Assembly (NCBI GenBank): GCA_018241445.1
Contig: JAFEDT010000007.1
Span: forward strand, 124,001 to 188,000
DNA length: 64,000 bases
Source of the DNA: Pseudomonadota bacterium
GTDB taxonomy: Bacteria > Pseudomonadota > Gammaproteobacteria > Steroidobacterales > Steroidobacteraceae
Direction: 5' to 3'
In this document: positions 50,935 to 61,869 of the stretch, one piece after another
Position numbering within the stretch: position 1 is the stretch's first letter
Layout: each line of letters starts with the position of its first letter
Notes under the pieces: model-generated
The model's database searches: none
Told to the model about the DNA's origin: nothing
What the model saw: the letters and a program-made list of their open reading frames with translations, nothing else
Translations under genes and position numbers: made by a program

Positions 50935-51924
50935 ATGACGATAGACCCGGCTCCCGCAGACCCCGCGAGTGCGGCACATTCAGCCGCGGCCACCCCGGGT
51001 GCGGCGCCCGCCCCGACAGCCGCCGCGCCCGCCCCCGCGCATGCCGGCCGCCCGGCATGGTGGGTGCGCAGCGCCTCGCTGCTGCCGCTCGCACTCACCT
51101 ACCCGCTGGCACGCTTCCTCGCCTGGCTCACGTTCCGGTTTTTCCCCTACCGCCAGCGGCTGGTGCAGGAAAACCTGAAACTCGCCTTCCCGGATTTCAG
51201 CCGCGCGCGGCTGCGCGAGGTCACGCACCAGTACTACCTGGGTTTCGCGCAGATGCTGATGGAGATCGTCCGCGGGGCGCGACTGGCGCCGCAGGAGCTG
51301 CGGCGCCGGGTGCGGATCGTGAACCTGGGGGCGCCGCAGGAGCACCTGGCGCGCGGCCAGTCGGTGCTGCTGGTCGCCGCGCACCAGTGCAACTGGGAAT
51401 GGATGCTGCTGGCGCTGTCGCTGCAGCTGGGTTACCCGCTGGACGCCGCCTATAAGCCGCTGGTGAATCCCTGGGCCGAGCGCGAGATGAAACTGCTGCG
51501 CACACGCTTCGGCAGCCGCCTGGTGCCGGCGCAGGAGCTGCTGGCGGACATCATCCGCCGCCGCAAGGTCGTGCGCGCGGTGGCGATGGTGGCGGACCAG
51601 GAACCCACCACCAGCGAGCACAAGTACTGGACCCGCTTCCTCAACCGCGATACCGCTTTTTACATGGGAGCCGAGGAGATCGCGCGGGTGACGCACTTCC
51701 CGGTGTTCTTCATCGGTATGCGCCGTGTGCGCCGCGGCTACTACGAGATGGACTTCCGGCCGCTCGCCGCCGCGCGCGAGACGCTGCCCACCGGCGCACT
51801 CACCCAGCGCTATGCGGAGGCGGTGGAGGCGCAGATCCGCGCGGCCCCACCCGACTGGCCCTGGTCACACAAGCGCTGGAAGCTGAGGAGATCGTTGTAC
51901 CAGAAGCGCGCCGGCGCGGGCTGA
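50935..51924 (+). CDS. lpxL: LpxL/HtrB-type lipid A acyltransferase
   Basis: 329-residue member of the lysophospholipid/lauroyl acyltransferase family that adds a secondary acyl chain to lipid A. The catalytic HX4E is HQCNWE (His150, Glu155) followed by AYKPLVNPWAE and VADQEPTTSEHKYW. A low-complexity Ala/Pro segment of about 35 residues precedes the membrane helix. It is 10 bases after the RND pump, probably in the same transcript. Confidence 0.88.
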   Translation: MTIDPAPADPASAAHSAAATPGAAPAPTAAAPAPAHAGRPAWWVRSASLLPLALTYPLARFLAWLTFRFFPYRQRLVQENLKLAFPDFSRARLREVTHQYYLGFAQMLMEIVRGARLAPQELRRRVRIVNLGAPQEHLARGQSVLLVAAHQCNWEWMLLALSLQLGYPLDAAYKPLVNPWAEREMKLLRTRFGSRLVPAQELLADIIRRRKVVRAVAMVADQEPTTSEHKYWTRFLNRDTAFYMGAEEIARVTHFPVFFIGMRRVRRGYYEMDFRPLAAARETLPTGALTQRYAEAVEAQIRAAPPDWPWSHKRWKLRRSLYQKRAGAG

Positions 51925-51979
51925 CGTGCCGCATTCATGCGGTGTTACACCGAGTCGGGCAGGCCGGCGTGAGGGGCGG

Positions 51980-52936
51980 CTATTCCTTAGGGTGAGCCAC
52001 CGCGGTGCGCAGCTCGCGCGGCAGGGTGAAGAACACCCGCTCCTCGCGGCCCACGACTTCATGCGGCGCCTCCCCGCCCCAGCTCCGCAACTGGGCGATC
52101 ACCTGCTGCACCAGCAGCTCCGGCGCGGAGGCGCCCGCCGTCACGCCCACGGCCTTGCGGCCTGCGAACCATTCGGCCTTGAGATCCGCCGGTCCATCGA
52201 TGAGATAGCCGGGCACGCCGGCGCGATCGGCCAGCTCGCGCAGGCGGTTGGAGTTGGAACTGGCGCGCGAGCCGACCACCAGCAGCACGTCGCACTGGGT
52301 CAACAGTTTCTTTACCGCGTCCTGGCGGTTCTGCGTGGCATAGCAGATGTCCTCATGGCGCGGGATCGCCAGCTGCGGGAAACGCTGCCGCAACGCGGCC
52401 ACGATGTCGGCGGTGTCATCCACCGACAGGGTCGTCTGCGTCACCAGCGCCAGGTGCTCAGGGTCGCGCACCGCCAGTGCGGCGACGTCGGCGATGTTTT
52501 CCACCAGGTGGATGCGGCCGCCCGCGGAGGAATCGAACCGCCCCATGGTGCCCTCGACCTCCGGGTGGCCGGCGTGCCCGATGAGGACGACGTCGCGGCC
52601 GTCGCGCGCATACCGCTGCACCTCCATGTGCACCTTGGTCACCAGTGGACAGGTGGCGTCGAACACGGTCAGCCCACGGCCGCGCGCCTCCTGCTCCACC
52701 GCGCTGGATACCCCGTGGGCCGAGAAGATGACCGTGCCGCCGGCGGGCACCTGCTGCAGTTCGTCGACGAACACCGCCCCCAGGGCGCGCAGCCTCTCCA
52801 CCACGTGGCGGTTGTGCACCACCTCGTGGCGCACGTAGATCGGGGGACCGAACAGCTCAATTGCGCGCTCCACGATGTCGATCGCCCGGTCGACACCGGC
52901 ACAGAAGCCGCGCGGATTGGCGAGCAGCACCTGCAT
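51980..52936 (-). CDS. ispH: 4-hydroxy-3-methylbut-2-enyl diphosphate reductase
   Basis: Iron-sulfur enzyme making IPP and DMAPP in the last MEP-pathway step. 318 residues with the three cluster Cys in [25 protein letters not shown] and [22 protein letters not shown] and [11 protein letters not shown] are also typical. It follows lspA by 3 bases; no fkpB gene lies between, unlike E. coli. Confidence 0.97.
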   Translation of the reverse strand: MQVLLANPRGFCAGVDRAIDIVERAIELFGPPIYVRHEVVHNRHVVERLRALGAVFVDELQQVPAGGTVIFSAHGVSSAVEQEARGRGLTVFDATCPLVTKVHMEVQRYARDGRDVVLIGHAGHPEVEGTMGRFDSSAGGRIHLVENIADVAALAVRDPEHLALVTQTTLSVDDTADIVAALRQRFPQLAIPRHEDICYATQNRQDAVKKLLTQCDVLLVVGSRASSNSNRLRELADRAGVPGYLIDGPADLKAEWFAGRKAVGVTAGASAPELLVQQVIAQLRSWGGEAPHEVVGREERVFFTLPRELRTAVAHPKE

Positions 52937-52939
52937 GGG

Positions 52940-53545
52940 TCAGGCCTTCCCGCCGGGGTCGCCGCCAGCAGGGCCACGGCCGTCGGTGTCACGGTCGCGG
53001 CGCGCCGCGCGCCCGGTAAACCAGGCATCGATGATGAGCAGCGCCGCGCCGACGGTGATGGCGGAGTCGGCGAGGTTGAAAGCCGGGAAGTGATGTCCAG
53101 CCCAATGAGCGTCGATGAAGTCCACCACGCGCCCACGCGTCAGCCGGTCGACCAGGTTGCCCAGCGCCCCGCCCACGATCAGGGCCAGCGCCGCGCACAG
53201 CCACGGCTGGCTGGCGGATCGCAGCCGCCGCAGCCACCCCAGCAGCACGCCGCTGACCGCCAGCGCCAGGATCGCGAACAGCCAGCGTTGCCAGCCAGCC
53301 TGTTGCGCCAGGAAGCTGAAGGCAGCGCCCGTGTTGTATGTCAGGATGAAGTCCAGCACCGGCAGTACCCGCACCGGCTGCCACAGTGTGAAATGCTGCT
53401 CGATCAGCGCCTTCACCCCCTGGTCGGCGGCGATGATCGCGCCGGTGAGCGGCAGCCAGCGCCAGCCGCTCGCCGCCAGCGGCGGGATGATGGGCGCCGC
53501 GTCCAGCGATACCACTGTGGTCGTGTCCTCGTGGCGGCGTGTCAT
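52940..53545 (-). CDS. lspA: lipoprotein signal peptidase
   Basis: Inner-membrane aspartic protease that removes lipoprotein signal peptides. 201 residues, four helices; catalytic Asp in [19 protein letters not shown] and [15 protein letters not shown] 53545 overlaps the ileS stop (ATGA). Confidence 0.95.
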   Translation of the reverse strand: MTRRHEDTTTVVSLDAAPIIPPLAASGWRWLPLTGAIIAADQGVKALIEQHFTLWQPVRVLPVLDFILTYNTGAAFSFLAQQAGWQRWLFAILALAVSGVLLGWLRRLRSASQPWLCAALALIVGGALGNLVDRLTRGRVVDFIDAHWAGHHFPAFNLADSAITVGAALLIIDAWFTGRAARRDRDTDGRGPAGGDPGGKA

Positions 53546-56358
53546 ACGAAGCGCCGCTCCTCGCCCGGGCCGTCGACATTGCTGACGCAACGGCCGCACA
53601 GCTGCGGATGCTGCGCGTGACTGCCGACGTCTGCGCGGCGCTGCCAGCAGCGCACGCACTTGGGGTCATCGATGGCGCGCACCGCGATCCACACACCCGG
53701 CACGGTGCCGGCCACCACCCCGGGCGGCGCGCTGTCGGTGAGCTGCACGCGCGCAGCGGAGGTGATCAGCAGGAACCGCAGTTCCTCCCCGAGGACCGAC
53801 AGCGCGGGGTAATGCGCCGCGGTGCACCACACGTCCACCTGCGCATCCAGCGGCGCGCCGATGGCGCCGGTGTCGCGCAGCTTTTCCAGTTCACGGGTGA
53901 CATCGCCGCGCAGGCTCAGCAGCGCCTGCCAGTCGATCGACGCTGGCGGCAGCGCCGGCAGCGGATGCCAGGTCTCGAAGAACACCGACTCGCCGCGCGT
54001 CCCCGGCAGGTAGCGCCAGGCCTCCTCCGCGGTGAAGGACAGGATCGGCGCCAGCCAGCGCACCATGCTCTCGGCCACGTGCAGCATCGCGGTTTGCGCG
54101 GAGCGGCGCGCGTGCCCGCGTGCAGGCGTGGTGTACATGCGGTCCTTCAGCACGTCCAGGTAGAAGCCGCCCAGGTCCACGCTGCAGAAGTTGTGCACCT
54201 TCTGGTAGATAAGGTGAAAGGCGTAGCGGCGGTAGGCGTCACTGATCTCGCCGTGCAGCTGCGCGGTGCGCGAGAGCACCCAGGCGTCCAGCGCCAGCAG
54301 CTCCCCGGCCGGCAGCGCATCACGCGCCGGGTCGAAGCCGTGCAGATTGCCCAGCAGGAAGCGCAGGGTATTGCGCATGCGCCGGTAGGAGTCCGCCATG
54401 CGCTTCAAGATCTCGTCCGAGACGGCGATCTCGTTGGCGTAGTCGGTGGCGGACACCCACAGCCGCAGCACGTCGGCGCCCAGGGAGTGCATCACCTTCT
54501 GCGGCGCGATGACGTTGCCCAGCGACTTGGACATCTTGCGGCCCTTGTCGTCCACGGTGAAGCCGTGGGTCAGCACGCCGCGGTACGGCGGTCGCTGGTA
54601 CAGCGCCTCGGACATCAGCAGCGAGCTGTGGAACCAGCCGCGATGCTGGTCGGAGCCCTCCAGGTACAGGTCCACCGGCGCGCTGACCTCCGGGCGCTCG
54701 GTGCCGACACATTCGAAGGACAGGCCCGAGTCCGCCCACACGTCCATGACGTCCCTGACCTTCTCATAGTCCGCTGCCTCCGCGCCCAGCAGCTCGGCCG
54801 GCTCGAGCCCAAACCAGGCGTCGATGCCCTCGCGCTCGACGCGCGCCGCCACTGCCTCGATCAGCTCCTGGGTGCGCGGGTGCAGTTGGCCGCTCGCGCG
54901 ATGCACGAACAGCGGGATCGGCACGCCCCAGGTGCGCTGGCGGGAGATGCACCAGTCGGGGCGGCTCTCGATCATGGCGGTGATGCGCGGCTCGCCCCAG
55001 GACGGCGTCCATTGCACACCGGGGATGTCGCGCAGGGTGTGGGCGCGCAGGTCACGCTGCTCCATGCTGATGAACCACTGCGGCGTGGCGCGGAAGATGA
55101 CCGGGGTCTTGTGGCGCCAGCAGTGCGGATAACTGTGGCGCAGGGTGGTCTCGTGCACCAGTCGGCCGGCCTGCGCCAGCGCGGCCACGGTCGCCGCACT
55201 GGCGTCGCCAACCTTCAGCCCGCCCACCGCCGGCGTGTCGGGGAGAAAGCGGCCGTCGTCGCCCACCGGGTTGGTGACCGGCAGGCCGTAGCGCTGCCCG
55301 ACCACGAAGTCCTCCTGGCCATGCCCGGGCGCGGTGTGCACGGCGCCGGTACCGGCGTCCAGCGTCACGTGCTCGCCCAGGATCACGGGCACCTGCCTCG
55401 GTTCCAGCGGATGCCACAACGTCAGTCCTTCGAGGGCGCGTCCCGGGAAGCGCGCCAGCTCGCCCGCGGCAGTGAGGCCGTAACGCTTCAGACTGGGCTC
55501 GGCCAGTTCCGCCGCCATGATCAGCAGGCGTGATTCCCCCGGTTGCGTCGCCTGGACAGGCAACAGCACGTAGCTGAACTCCGGATGCAGGGCCACCGCC
55601 TGGTTGGCCCACAGGGTCCACGGTGTCGTGGTCCAGATCACGACATCGACCGGGCTTGCACCCAGGCCCTGCCGCAGGCCCAGGATTCGCGCCAACGTCT
55701 CGTTGTCGGCGACGCGGAAGGCGACGTCGATGGCGGGGGAGGTCCTCTCCTCGTACTCGACCTCCGCCTCCGCCAGGGCCGAGCGGCAGTCCAGGCACCA
55801 GTACACCGGCTTGAAGCCCTTGTAGAGGTGGCCGTTGGCGATGACGCGCCCGAAGGCGCGCAACTGCTGCGCCTCGTAGCGCGGCGCCATGGTCAGGTAA
55901 GGGCGCTCCCAGTCGCCGAGGACCCCCAGGCGCTTGAAGTCGGCGCGCTGCAGCTCCACCTGCTCCTGCGCGAAGGCGCGGCAGGCGGCGCGAAAGGCGC
56001 GCGCATCCAGCTTCTGCCCCGGCCGTCCGTGCTTGCGTTCCACCTGGTGCTCGATCGGCAGGCCATGGCAGTCCCAACCCGGGATATAGGGTGCGTCGAA
56101 GCCGTCCATGGAACGGGACTTGACCACGATGTCCTTGAGGATCTTGTTGACCGCGTGGCCGATATGGATGGCGCCGTTGGCGTAGGGCGGCCCGTCGTGC
56201 AGTACGAAGCGGGGCCGCCCGCGCGCCCGCTCGCGCAGCTTGCCGTAAATGTCCCGCTGCTCCCAGGCACGCACCGCGGCCGGCTCGCGCTGAGCCAGGT
56301 CCGCCTTCATCGGAAAATCGGTCTGTGGCAGGTTGATCGTGTGCTTGTAGTCGGCCAT
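53542..56358 (-). CDS. ileS: isoleucyl-tRNA synthetase
   Basis: 938-residue class I synthetase charging tRNA-Ile. HIGH in [14 protein letters not shown] (near residue 62), editing domain in the middle, KMSKS at 608-612 ([10 protein letters not shown]), and the C-terminal zinc site [15 protein letters not shown]...LCGRC. Same gene order as in E. coli (ribF-ileS-lspA). Confidence 0.98.
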   Translation of the reverse strand: MADYKHTINLPQTDFPMKADLAQREPAAVRAWEQRDIYGKLRERARGRPRFVLHDGPPYANGAIHIGHAVNKILKDIVVKSRSMDGFDAPYIPGWDCHGLPIEHQVERKHGRPGQKLDARAFRAACRAFAQEQVELQRADFKRLGVLGDWERPYLTMAPRYEAQQLRAFGRVIANGHLYKGFKPVYWCLDCRSALAEAEVEYEERTSPAIDVAFRVADNETLARILGLRQGLGASPVDVVIWTTTPWTLWANQAVALHPEFSYVLLPVQATQPGESRLLIMAAELAEPSLKRYGLTAAGELARFPGRALEGLTLWHPLEPRQVPVILGEHVTLDAGTGAVHTAPGHGQEDFVVGQRYGLPVTNPVGDDGRFLPDTPAVGGLKVGDASAATVAALAQAGRLVHETTLRHSYPHCWRHKTPVIFRATPQWFISMEQRDLRAHTLRDIPGVQWTPSWGEPRITAMIESRPDWCISRQRTWGVPIPLFVHRASGQLHPRTQELIEAVAARVEREGIDAWFGLEPAELLGAEAADYEKVRDVMDVWADSGLSFECVGTERPEVSAPVDLYLEGSDQHRGWFHSSLLMSEALYQRPPYRGVLTHGFTVDDKGRKMSKSLGNVIAPQKVMHSLGADVLRLWVSATDYANEIAVSDEILKRMADSYRRMRNTLRFLLGNLHGFDPARDALPAGELLALDAWVLSRTAQLHGEISDAYRRYAFHLIYQKVHNFCSVDLGGFYLDVLKDRMYTTPARGHARRSAQTAMLHVAESMVRWLAPILSFTAEEAWRYLPGTRGESVFFETWHPLPALPPASIDWQALLSLRGDVTRELEKLRDTGAIGAPLDAQVDVWCTAAHYPALSVLGEELRFLLITSAARVQLTDSAPPGVVAGTVPGVWIAVRAIDDPKCVRCWQRRADVGSHAQHPQLCGRCVSNVDGPGEERRFV

Positions 56359-56369
56359 GTCAGCTTGTG

Positions 56370-57296
56370 TCAGGTGTCCAGTATCCGCCGCGCGGCGGCC
56401 GCATCGCGGTGCATCTGCGCGCTCAGTTCCCCGAGCGTCGCAAAGCGCTCCTCGTCGCGCAGCTTCGCCACGAACTCCACTTCTATCTCGCGACCGTACA
56501 GGTCGCCCTCGAAGTCGAACAGGTACGCTTCCAGCAGCGCCTCGCCGCCTCCACCGAGCGTCGGCCTGGTGCCCAGGCTCGCCACCGCGGCGCGCGGCGC
56601 GGCAGTGGCGCCATGCACGCGTACCGCGAAGATGCCCGCCACCGGCGAGCGGCGCCGTTCCAGCGGCACGTTGGCGGTCGGAAAGCCGAGCGTGCGCCCC
56701 AGGCGCTTGCCCGCGATCACCCGGCCACGCATCGACCAGCGTCGCCCCAGCGCGCGCGCGGCGCGCGCGAAATCCGCCTCGGCCAGCGCGCTGCGGATCG
56801 CGCTGCTGCTGACACGCTCGCCGCCCTTGAGCACGGGGGCCTGCACCTCGACCGTGAAGCCGAGGCGCTGGCCGGCCGCAGCCAGCTCCCCGGGACCTGC
56901 GCTGGCGCTGTTGCCGTAGCGGAAGTCGTGACCCACCACGACCGTGCGCGCCCCCACCTGGCGGGCCAGGAAGCTCGCGAAGTCCTGCGCTGACAGGTTA
57001 CGCAAAGCCTCGCCAAAGCGCAGCAGCCACAGGTACTTCAGTCCGCGCGGCGCCAGCAGCCGCCAGCGCTCGCGCAGCGTGGTCAGCCGGGCCGGCGGCG
57101 CCTGTGGGGCCAGGTACTCCCGCGGCAGCGGCTCGAAGGACAGCAGCACCGCCGGTTCGCCGGCAGCCTGCGCCAGCGTCACCGTCCGTTCGATGAGCGC
57201 CTGATGTCCCAGGTGCAGACCATCGTAGGCCCCGACCGTGACCGCGCAACGCCCCGGCTCGCGGCGCCGGCCGCCCATTCCGCGGATCAGTTCCAT
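56370..57296 (-). CDS. ribF: bifunctional riboflavin kinase / FAD synthetase
   Basis: 308 residues. N-terminal FMN adenylyltransferase with the nucleotidyl-transfer motif [15 protein letters not shown] (Tyr replaces the usual Phe) and [17 protein letters not shown]-terminal riboflavin kinase with [19 protein letters not shown] and GIFAVRV. Starts 11 bases upstream of ileS. ATG 57296 gives the usual N-terminus. Confidence 0.95.
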   Translation of the reverse strand: MELIRGMGGRRREPGRCAVTVGAYDGLHLGHQALIERTVTLAQAAGEPAVLLSFEPLPREYLAPQAPPARLTTLRERWRLLAPRGLKYLWLLRFGEALRNLSAQDFASFLARQVGARTVVVGHDFRYGNSASAGPGELAAAGQRLGFTVEVQAPVLKGGERVSSSAIRSALAEADFARAARALGRRWSMRGRVIAGKRLGRTLGFPTANVPLERRRSPVAGIFAVRVHGATAAPRAAVASLGTRPTLGGGGEALLEAYLFDFEGDLYGREIEVEFVAKLRDEERFATLGELSAQMHRDAAAARRILDT

Positions 57297-57321
57297 GGGA
57301 TCAACTGGTTGATTCAGAAAG

Positions 57322-57352
57322 ATAATACAGGCATCCCGCCAGTCAGTGTCCA
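57322..57352 (-). promoter_or_regulatory. putative ribF-operon promoter
   Basis: On the minus strand TGGACA and TATTAT are separated by 19 bases, about 26 bases before the ribF ATG. Spacing is long, so it is tentative. Confidence 0.35.
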
Positions 57353-57379
57353 GGCGCGGAATCCGGCAGTTTATTGGAA

Positions 57380-57385
57380 TTGACA
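57380..57385 (+). promoter_or_regulatory. -35 box for rpsT
   Basis: Perfect TTGACA 58 bases before the rpsT GTG; a -10 near 57403-57408 (CAGACT) is poor. Confidence 0.35.
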
Positions 57386-57443
57386 AGCCCGGGGGCGATC
57401 CTCAGACTACGCCGCCTTCGCAAACCCCCGGGAATTGAAGTTC

Positions 57444-57707
57444 GTGGCCAATACCAAGTCCGCCGAAAAGGCTGCCCGTCAGGCTGAGAAGCATCGCGCG
57501 CGCAACGTTACGCTGCGTTCGCGCATGCGTACAGCCGTGCGCACCGTGACCGCCGCCATCGCCGGCGGGGACAAGGAAGCCGCCAAGGCGGGCTACCAGA
57601 AGGCCGTGCCGATCATCGACTCGCTGGCGGGCAAGCAGATCATCCACCGCAACAAGGCGGCACGGCACAAGAGCCGTCTGGCAGCGCGCATCCGCGCAAT
57701 GACTTAA
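57444..57707 (+). CDS. rpsT: 30S ribosomal protein S20
   Basis: 87-residue S20, the same length as in E. coli. VANTKSAEKAARQAEKHRAR and IIHRNKAARHKSRLAARI are typical. The start is GTG at 57444, giving the family's M-A-N beginning; a TTG at 57435 would add three residues. S20 of many bacteria uses a rare start codon for autogenous control, which may hold here. Confidence 0.96.
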   Translation: MANTKSAEKAARQAEKHRARNVTLRSRMRTAVRTVTAAIAGGDKEAAKAGYQKAVPIIDSLAGKQIIHRNKAARHKSRLAARIRAMT

Positions 57708-57730
57708 CAGGCGCTTCGCGCCGGATTCAC

Positions 57731-57756
57731 CCGGGTTCGCCAAAGCGCGAACCCGG
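57731..57756. terminator. hairpin between convergent rpsT and obgE
   Basis: CCGGGTTCGC and GCGAACCCGG form a 10-bp stem with a 6-base loop. A smaller GGCGC/GCGCC hairpin precedes it at 57710-57722. No T-run on either side; probably a bidirectional stop. Confidence 0.5.
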
Positions 57757-57765
57757 TACATGAAG

Positions 57766-58815
57766 CTAGGACGAAGAGCCGGCCTGCGCGGCGGCCGCTT
57801 CACGCTGCCGCTCCTCCAGGAAGGCCATCACCTGCGCGCACAGCTCCCGCGTGCCCTCGCCCGTGGCGCCCGATATCAGGAAGTGCGGCCCGCGGAAGCG
57901 CAGGGCCCGCACGATGGCGCTGGCGCGCTTGCGCGCCTCGGGGGCTGGCAACAGGTCGCTCTTGTTCAACACCAGCCAGCGGGGCTTCGCCGCCAGCTCA
58001 CGGCTGAATTTCTTCAGCTCCGCGACGATCGCGCGGGCATCGCGCACCGGGTCGGCCTCGGGATCCAGCGGCGCGATATCCACCAGGTGCAGCAACACAC
58101 CCGTGCGTTGCAGGTGCTTGAGGAAGCGGATGCCTAGCCCGGCGCCTTCGGCGGCCCCCTCGATGAGACCGGGAATGTCCGCCATGACGAAGCTGCGGTG
58201 CTCCCCCACCGCCACCACGCCCAGGTTGGGATACAGCGTAGTGAACGGATAATCGGCCACCTTGGGCCGTGCCGCCGATACCGCGCGGATCAGCGTTGAC
58301 TTGCCCGCGTTGGGCAGGCCGAGCAGGCCCACGTCCGCGATCACCTTCAGCTCGAATTCCAGGGAACGCTTCTCCCCGGGGAGCCCGGGACCGAACTGGC
58401 GCGGCGAACGGTTGGTACTGGACTTGAAGCGCTGGTTGCCCCAGCCGCCCTTGCCGCCACGCGCCACCAGCAGTTCCTGGCCGTCGCGCGTCAGATCACC
58501 CAGCACCTCGCCCGTGTCGGCGTCACGCACTACCGTGCCGATCGGTACCGGCACGTAGAGATCCGCACCGCCGCGGCCAAAGCAGTCGTTGGCGCCGCCC
58601 GGCTCGCCATGCTCTGCCCGATAAGTGCGCTCGATGCGGAAGTCCGCCAGGGTGTTGATGCCGGTGGTGGCACGCAGGTAGACGCTGCCGCCCAGGCCGC
58701 CGTCCCCCCCGTCAGGGCCGCCGAAGGGGACGAACTTCTCGCGGCGGAAACTGGTGCTGCCGCGCCCGCCGTTGCCCGCCTGGACCCGGGTGCGCGCTTC
58801 GTCGACAAATTTCAT
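57766..58815 (-). CDS. obgE: Obg GTPase
   Basis: 349-residue essential GTPase bound to the 50S subunit. Glycine-rich Obg fold at the N-terminus ([29 protein letters not shown]), then the G domain with Walker [24 protein letters not shown] and NKSD. No C-terminal OCT domain. In most bacteria obgE directly follows rplU-rpmA; here a receptor gene lies between. Confidence 0.97.
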   Translation of the reverse strand: MKFVDEARTRVQAGNGGRGSTSFRREKFVPFGGPDGGDGGLGGSVYLRATTGINTLADFRIERTYRAEHGEPGGANDCFGRGGADLYVPVPIGTVVRDADTGEVLGDLTRDGQELLVARGGKGGWGNQRFKSSTNRSPRQFGPGLPGEKRSLEFELKVIADVGLLGLPNAGKSTLIRAVSAARPKVADYPFTTLYPNLGVVAVGEHRSFVMADIPGLIEGAAEGAGLGIRFLKHLQRTGVLLHLVDIAPLDPEADPVRDARAIVAELKKFSRELAAKPRWLVLNKSDLLPAPEARKRASAIVRALRFRGPHFLISGATGEGTRELCAQVMAFLEERQREAAAAQAGSSS

Positions 58816-58970
58816 TGGCCCGTTACCTTGAGGTCAGGCGCGACTTTAGCGCATCGGCACGCCGGAAGCGCCGGTACGGCCCGCGGCCGGACCGCGGCCG
58901 ATCAGCCGCAGCTCGATTGACGCCCGCCCGCCTGCGGGCCTAAAGTCCCGCCCGGCTGGCGATACAAGAA

Positions 58971-58985
58971 TATCGATAATCGATA
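58971..58985. promoter_or_regulatory. inverted repeat upstream of the TonB-dependent receptor
   Basis: TATCGAT-A-ATCGATA: two 7-base arms around one base, 26 bases before the receptor ATG. AT-rich in a GC-rich gap, it could be an operator or hold a -10. Not a clear Fur box. Confidence 0.5.
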
Positions 58986-59010
58986 GCTGACGGTTACGGG
59001 GGATACAGCA

Positions 59011-61464
59011 ATGCGTTGGCGAAATGCTGCGGGCGCACGCCCGCTGTTGCGTACATCAACCAACCTCACGGCGCTGGCCGGACTGCTGCTCGCTGCGGCC
59101 GCGGGCGCGCCGCACGCCGGCGAGGCGGCGCTGGAGGAGATCACTGTGACCGCGCAGCGCGTCAGTGAGCGCCTGCAGGACGTACCGATTGCGGTCACCG
59201 CGCTGTCGGGGAGCGACCTGCTCGAGCGCGGCGTGCGCCAGGCGGGCGACATCACCGCCGCGGTGCCGAACCTGCTGCTCAACTCGCCCTATGGGCCGGA
59301 AGCGCAGCCGACCTTCACGCTGCGCGGGGTCACGACCCAGGACTTCAGCGAGAACCAGAGCAGCCCGGTGGCCATGTACGTCGACGAGGTATACAAGCCG
59401 GTCGGCGCCGTGCAGGCCCTGCAGATCTACGACCTGGACCGGGTGGAGGTATTGCGCGGACCGCAAGGCACGCTGTACGGCAAGAATGCCACCGGCGGCG
59501 CAGTCAACTTCTATACGCGCAATCCCAGCCTGACGGGCTATGACGGCTACGTCACCGCGGGTGCCGGCAACTACAACGCCTGGTCGGTGCGGGCCGCGGC
59601 CGGTGGCCCACTGGTCGATAACGAGCTCGGCTGGCGGGCCGCCCTGCTGTACGACAAGCGCGACGGCTGGGTGCGCAGCGTGGTCCCGGGAGTCGAGCCG
59701 CTCAACGGTGTCGACGCCCTCGCGGGCCGATTCACGCTGCTGGCGAAGCCCGCCGACACCCTCACCGCCACGCTGAAACTGGCCTTCAGCCGCTCCGGGG
59801 GCACGCCCTACGGCGCGCACGCGCTCAACTACGACGCGAACGGGCTCGGCGTGCCGTACATCGGCTGGTTCGACAATGGCGCCAAGTATGCCGTCCACAA
59901 GGACATCCGCAACGACAGTGCCGCGCTCAAGCTCGACTGGGCGCTCGCCGCGCACCTGACCCTCACCTCGGTGACAGGCTTTGACTACGGGCGCTGGTAC
60001 GAGAAGAGCGACGACGGCGGGCTGCCGATCACGGCGCGGCTCGACGACCCCAACACCTACTTCTCCAGCGTCAACGCCTTCTCGCAGGAGATCCGCCTCA
60101 CCTCGCACGACACCGGCCCGTTCAACTGGCTGGCCGGCCTGTACTACGGCCGCGAGAGTACTCATGCGACCGTGCAGTTCCACTTCTTCGACGGTTATCT
60201 GGGATGCGCTTCGGCGGGTCCAGTGCCGCCGCCTGGAACGCCAATAAGCTGCTGGGCGCCGGCCGATCCGGCGATACCGACGCTGTTCGGCTTCGACGAA
60301 TACAACAGCTTCGATCAGCTCAAGGACAGCCGCGCCGCGTTCCTCAATCTGACACTGCACGTGACGCCGGCGCTGACGCTGCGTGGCGGACTGCGCTACA
60401 CCCGGGACAAGGTCACCATCAGCCACTTTTATGCGCTCGAGGGCGGGCTGCCGAGCCCCGGTTCAGTGGGTCTGAGCCCGGACATCGACGCGGCGACCTG
60501 GTGGACCCAGACCATCGGCAATCCCGCGCTCTACTCACCGCCCAACAGCACGGCGCCGCGCTCGGTTTTCCAGCAGGGCCTGGCAGTGCAGGGACTGGGG
60601 TTCGTGCCAGAGTTTGCCAACACCACCAGCAACTTCAGCGGCAAGGCCGGCATCGACTGGAAGGTGAGCGAGCAGGTGCTGGCGTACCTGAGCCTCAGCC
60701 AGGGCTACCGCGGGGTGGCCTTCAACGGCCAGGCTTACAACGACAACAGCGAACTCACCTTCGCCGCACCGGAAAAGCTGACCTCGCTGGAGCTCGGGGC
60801 CAAGGCGGAGTTCTGGAATCACCGCGCGGTGCTGAACACCGCGCTGTTCCACTACGACTACAAGAATCAGCAGTTCCTGGACGCCTTCGCCCTGCCGGGC
60901 GGCCTCGGCACCGGATTCCGCACCGTCAACGCGCCGAAGTCCCGGGTCGACGGGGCGGAATTCGAGTTGCGCCTCAAGGCAACTGACGACCTGGAGATCC
61001 AGTCCAGCCTCGGCCTCATGCACAGCAAGTACGTCGACCTGACGCTGCACGCGGGCGAGAACCAGGCGCCGGGTGTGCCGCGCGTCTGCTGCGTCGGCAA
61101 CAAGCTGATCCAGGCGCCGGACTACAGCGCCATGCTGGGCATCGACTGGCGCCTGCTGCACCTGGCCGCCGGGGATCTGCGGCTGTTTGCCGACGGCAAC
61201 TATTACGGCAAGCAGTATTTCGATGCGTTCAATACCGAGCGCATCGCGCAGGGCGCCTACGGGGTCGCCAACGCGCGGCTGTCGTTCGAGAGCCCGGGCA
61301 CGCGCGGCTTCGGCGTCGGGGTGTGGGTGAGGAACCTGACCAACCGGCAATACCTGGCGTACGGCCTCAACCAGAACGACCTGGATACCGGCATCCTGGG
61401 CTTCGACTATGCCCTGGTGGGTGAGCCGCGGACCTATGGCATCGACGCGACGCTGCGATTCTAG
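59011..61464 (+). CDS. TonB-dependent outer membrane receptor
   Basis: 817 residues. Signal peptide (ALAGLLLAAAAGAPHAGEA), a TonB-box-like EEITVTAQRVSERLQDVPIA, a plug domain (LRGVTTQDFSENQSSP, EVLRGPQGTLYGKNATGGAV) and a 22-strand barrel ending with an aromatic DATLRF. The type is that of the many iron-complex/small-molecule receptors of Steroidobacter and sphingomonads. Substrate not predictable. It is single, with opposite-strand genes on both sides. Confidence 0.93.
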   Translation: MRWRNAAGARPLLRTSTNLTALAGLLLAAAAGAPHAGEAALEEITVTAQRVSERLQDVPIAVTALSGSDLLERGVRQAGDITAAVPNLLLNSPYGPEAQPTFTLRGVTTQDFSENQSSPVAMYVDEVYKPVGAVQALQIYDLDRVEVLRGPQGTLYGKNATGGAVNFYTRNPSLTGYDGYVTAGAGNYNAWSVRAAAGGPLVDNELGWRAALLYDKRDGWVRSVVPGVEPLNGVDALAGRFTLLAKPADTLTATLKLAFSRSGGTPYGAHALNYDANGLGVPYIGWFDNGAKYAVHKDIRNDSAALKLDWALAAHLTLTSVTGFDYGRWYEKSDDGGLPITARLDDPNTYFSSVNAFSQEIRLTSHDTGPFNWLAGLYYGRESTHATVQFHFFDGYLGCASAGPVPPPGTPISCWAPADPAIPTLFGFDEYNSFDQLKDSRAAFLNLTLHVTPALTLRGGLRYTRDKVTISHFYALEGGLPSPGSVGLSPDIDAATWWTQTIGNPALYSPPNSTAPRSVFQQGLAVQGLGFVPEFANTTSNFSGKAGIDWKVSEQVLAYLSLSQGYRGVAFNGQAYNDNSELTFAAPEKLTSLELGAKAEFWNHRAVLNTALFHYDYKNQQFLDAFALPGGLGTGFRTVNAPKSRVDGAEFELRLKATDDLEIQSSLGLMHSKYVDLTLHAGENQAPGVPRVCCVGNKLIQAPDYSAMLGIDWRLLHLAAGDLRLFADGNYYGKQYFDAFNTERIAQGAYGVANARLSFESPGTRGFGVGVWVRNLTNRQYLAYGLNQNDLDTGILGFDYALVGEPRTYGIDATLRF

Positions 61465-61515
61465 CGGGCCTCGCGGCCTCGGGGGCCTCGCGGAGCGCCG
61501 CGCGGCGCCATAAAG

Positions 61516-61545
61516 CAAAAACCCCGGCGCTTGAGGCCGGGGTTG
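61516..61545 (-). terminator. rho-independent terminator of rplU-rpmA
   Basis: AACCCCGGC (61520-61528) and GCCGGGGTT (61536-61544) form a 9-bp stem; on the minus strand it is followed by TTTGCTTTAT. It lies 30 bases after the rpmA stop and may also stop the receptor transcript. Confidence 0.8.
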
Positions 61546-61574
61546 TTCGCAAACCGACGCGGCTGGTACGCGCT

Positions 61575-61838
61575 CTAGGACTTCGGCGGCAGCACGCTCA
61601 CGTACAGGTGCTGCTCGGCACCCTTCTTCGTGAAGTGCACCGTGCCGGCGACCTTCGCGAACAGGGTGTGATCGGTGCCGATGCCAACACCGGGGCCCGG
61701 CCGCACCGGCGTGCCGCGCTGGCGCACGATGATGTTGCCGGCTACCACCGCCTCGCCGCCGAAGCGCTTCACGCCCAGCCGCTTGGAGTGGGAGTCGCGG
61801 CCGTTCTTGGTACTGCCGCCAGCCTTTTTATGTGCCAT
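61575..61838 (-). CDS. rpmA: 50S ribosomal protein L27
   Basis: 87-residue L27. [20 protein letters not shown], the conserved [21 protein letters not shown] and [13 protein letters not shown] are intact. Follows rplU by 31 bases. Confidence 0.98.
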   Translation of the reverse strand: MAHKKAGGSTKNGRDSHSKRLGVKRFGGEAVVAGNIIVRQRGTPVRPGPGVGIGTDHTLFAKVAGTVHFTKKGAEQHLYVSVLPPKS

Positions 61839-61869
61839 GAGCTGATCTTCCGTCTGTTGGATGCAGCGC

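Noticed and set aside
53539..55533. 664-codon open frame antisense to ileS
   Set aside because: ileS motifs (KMSKS, zinc site) are in the opposite strand; the product is low-complexity.
57435..57443. TTG start for rpsT
   Set aside because: It would add three residues to a protein whose family begins M-A-N; GTG at 57444 gives the exact E. coli length.
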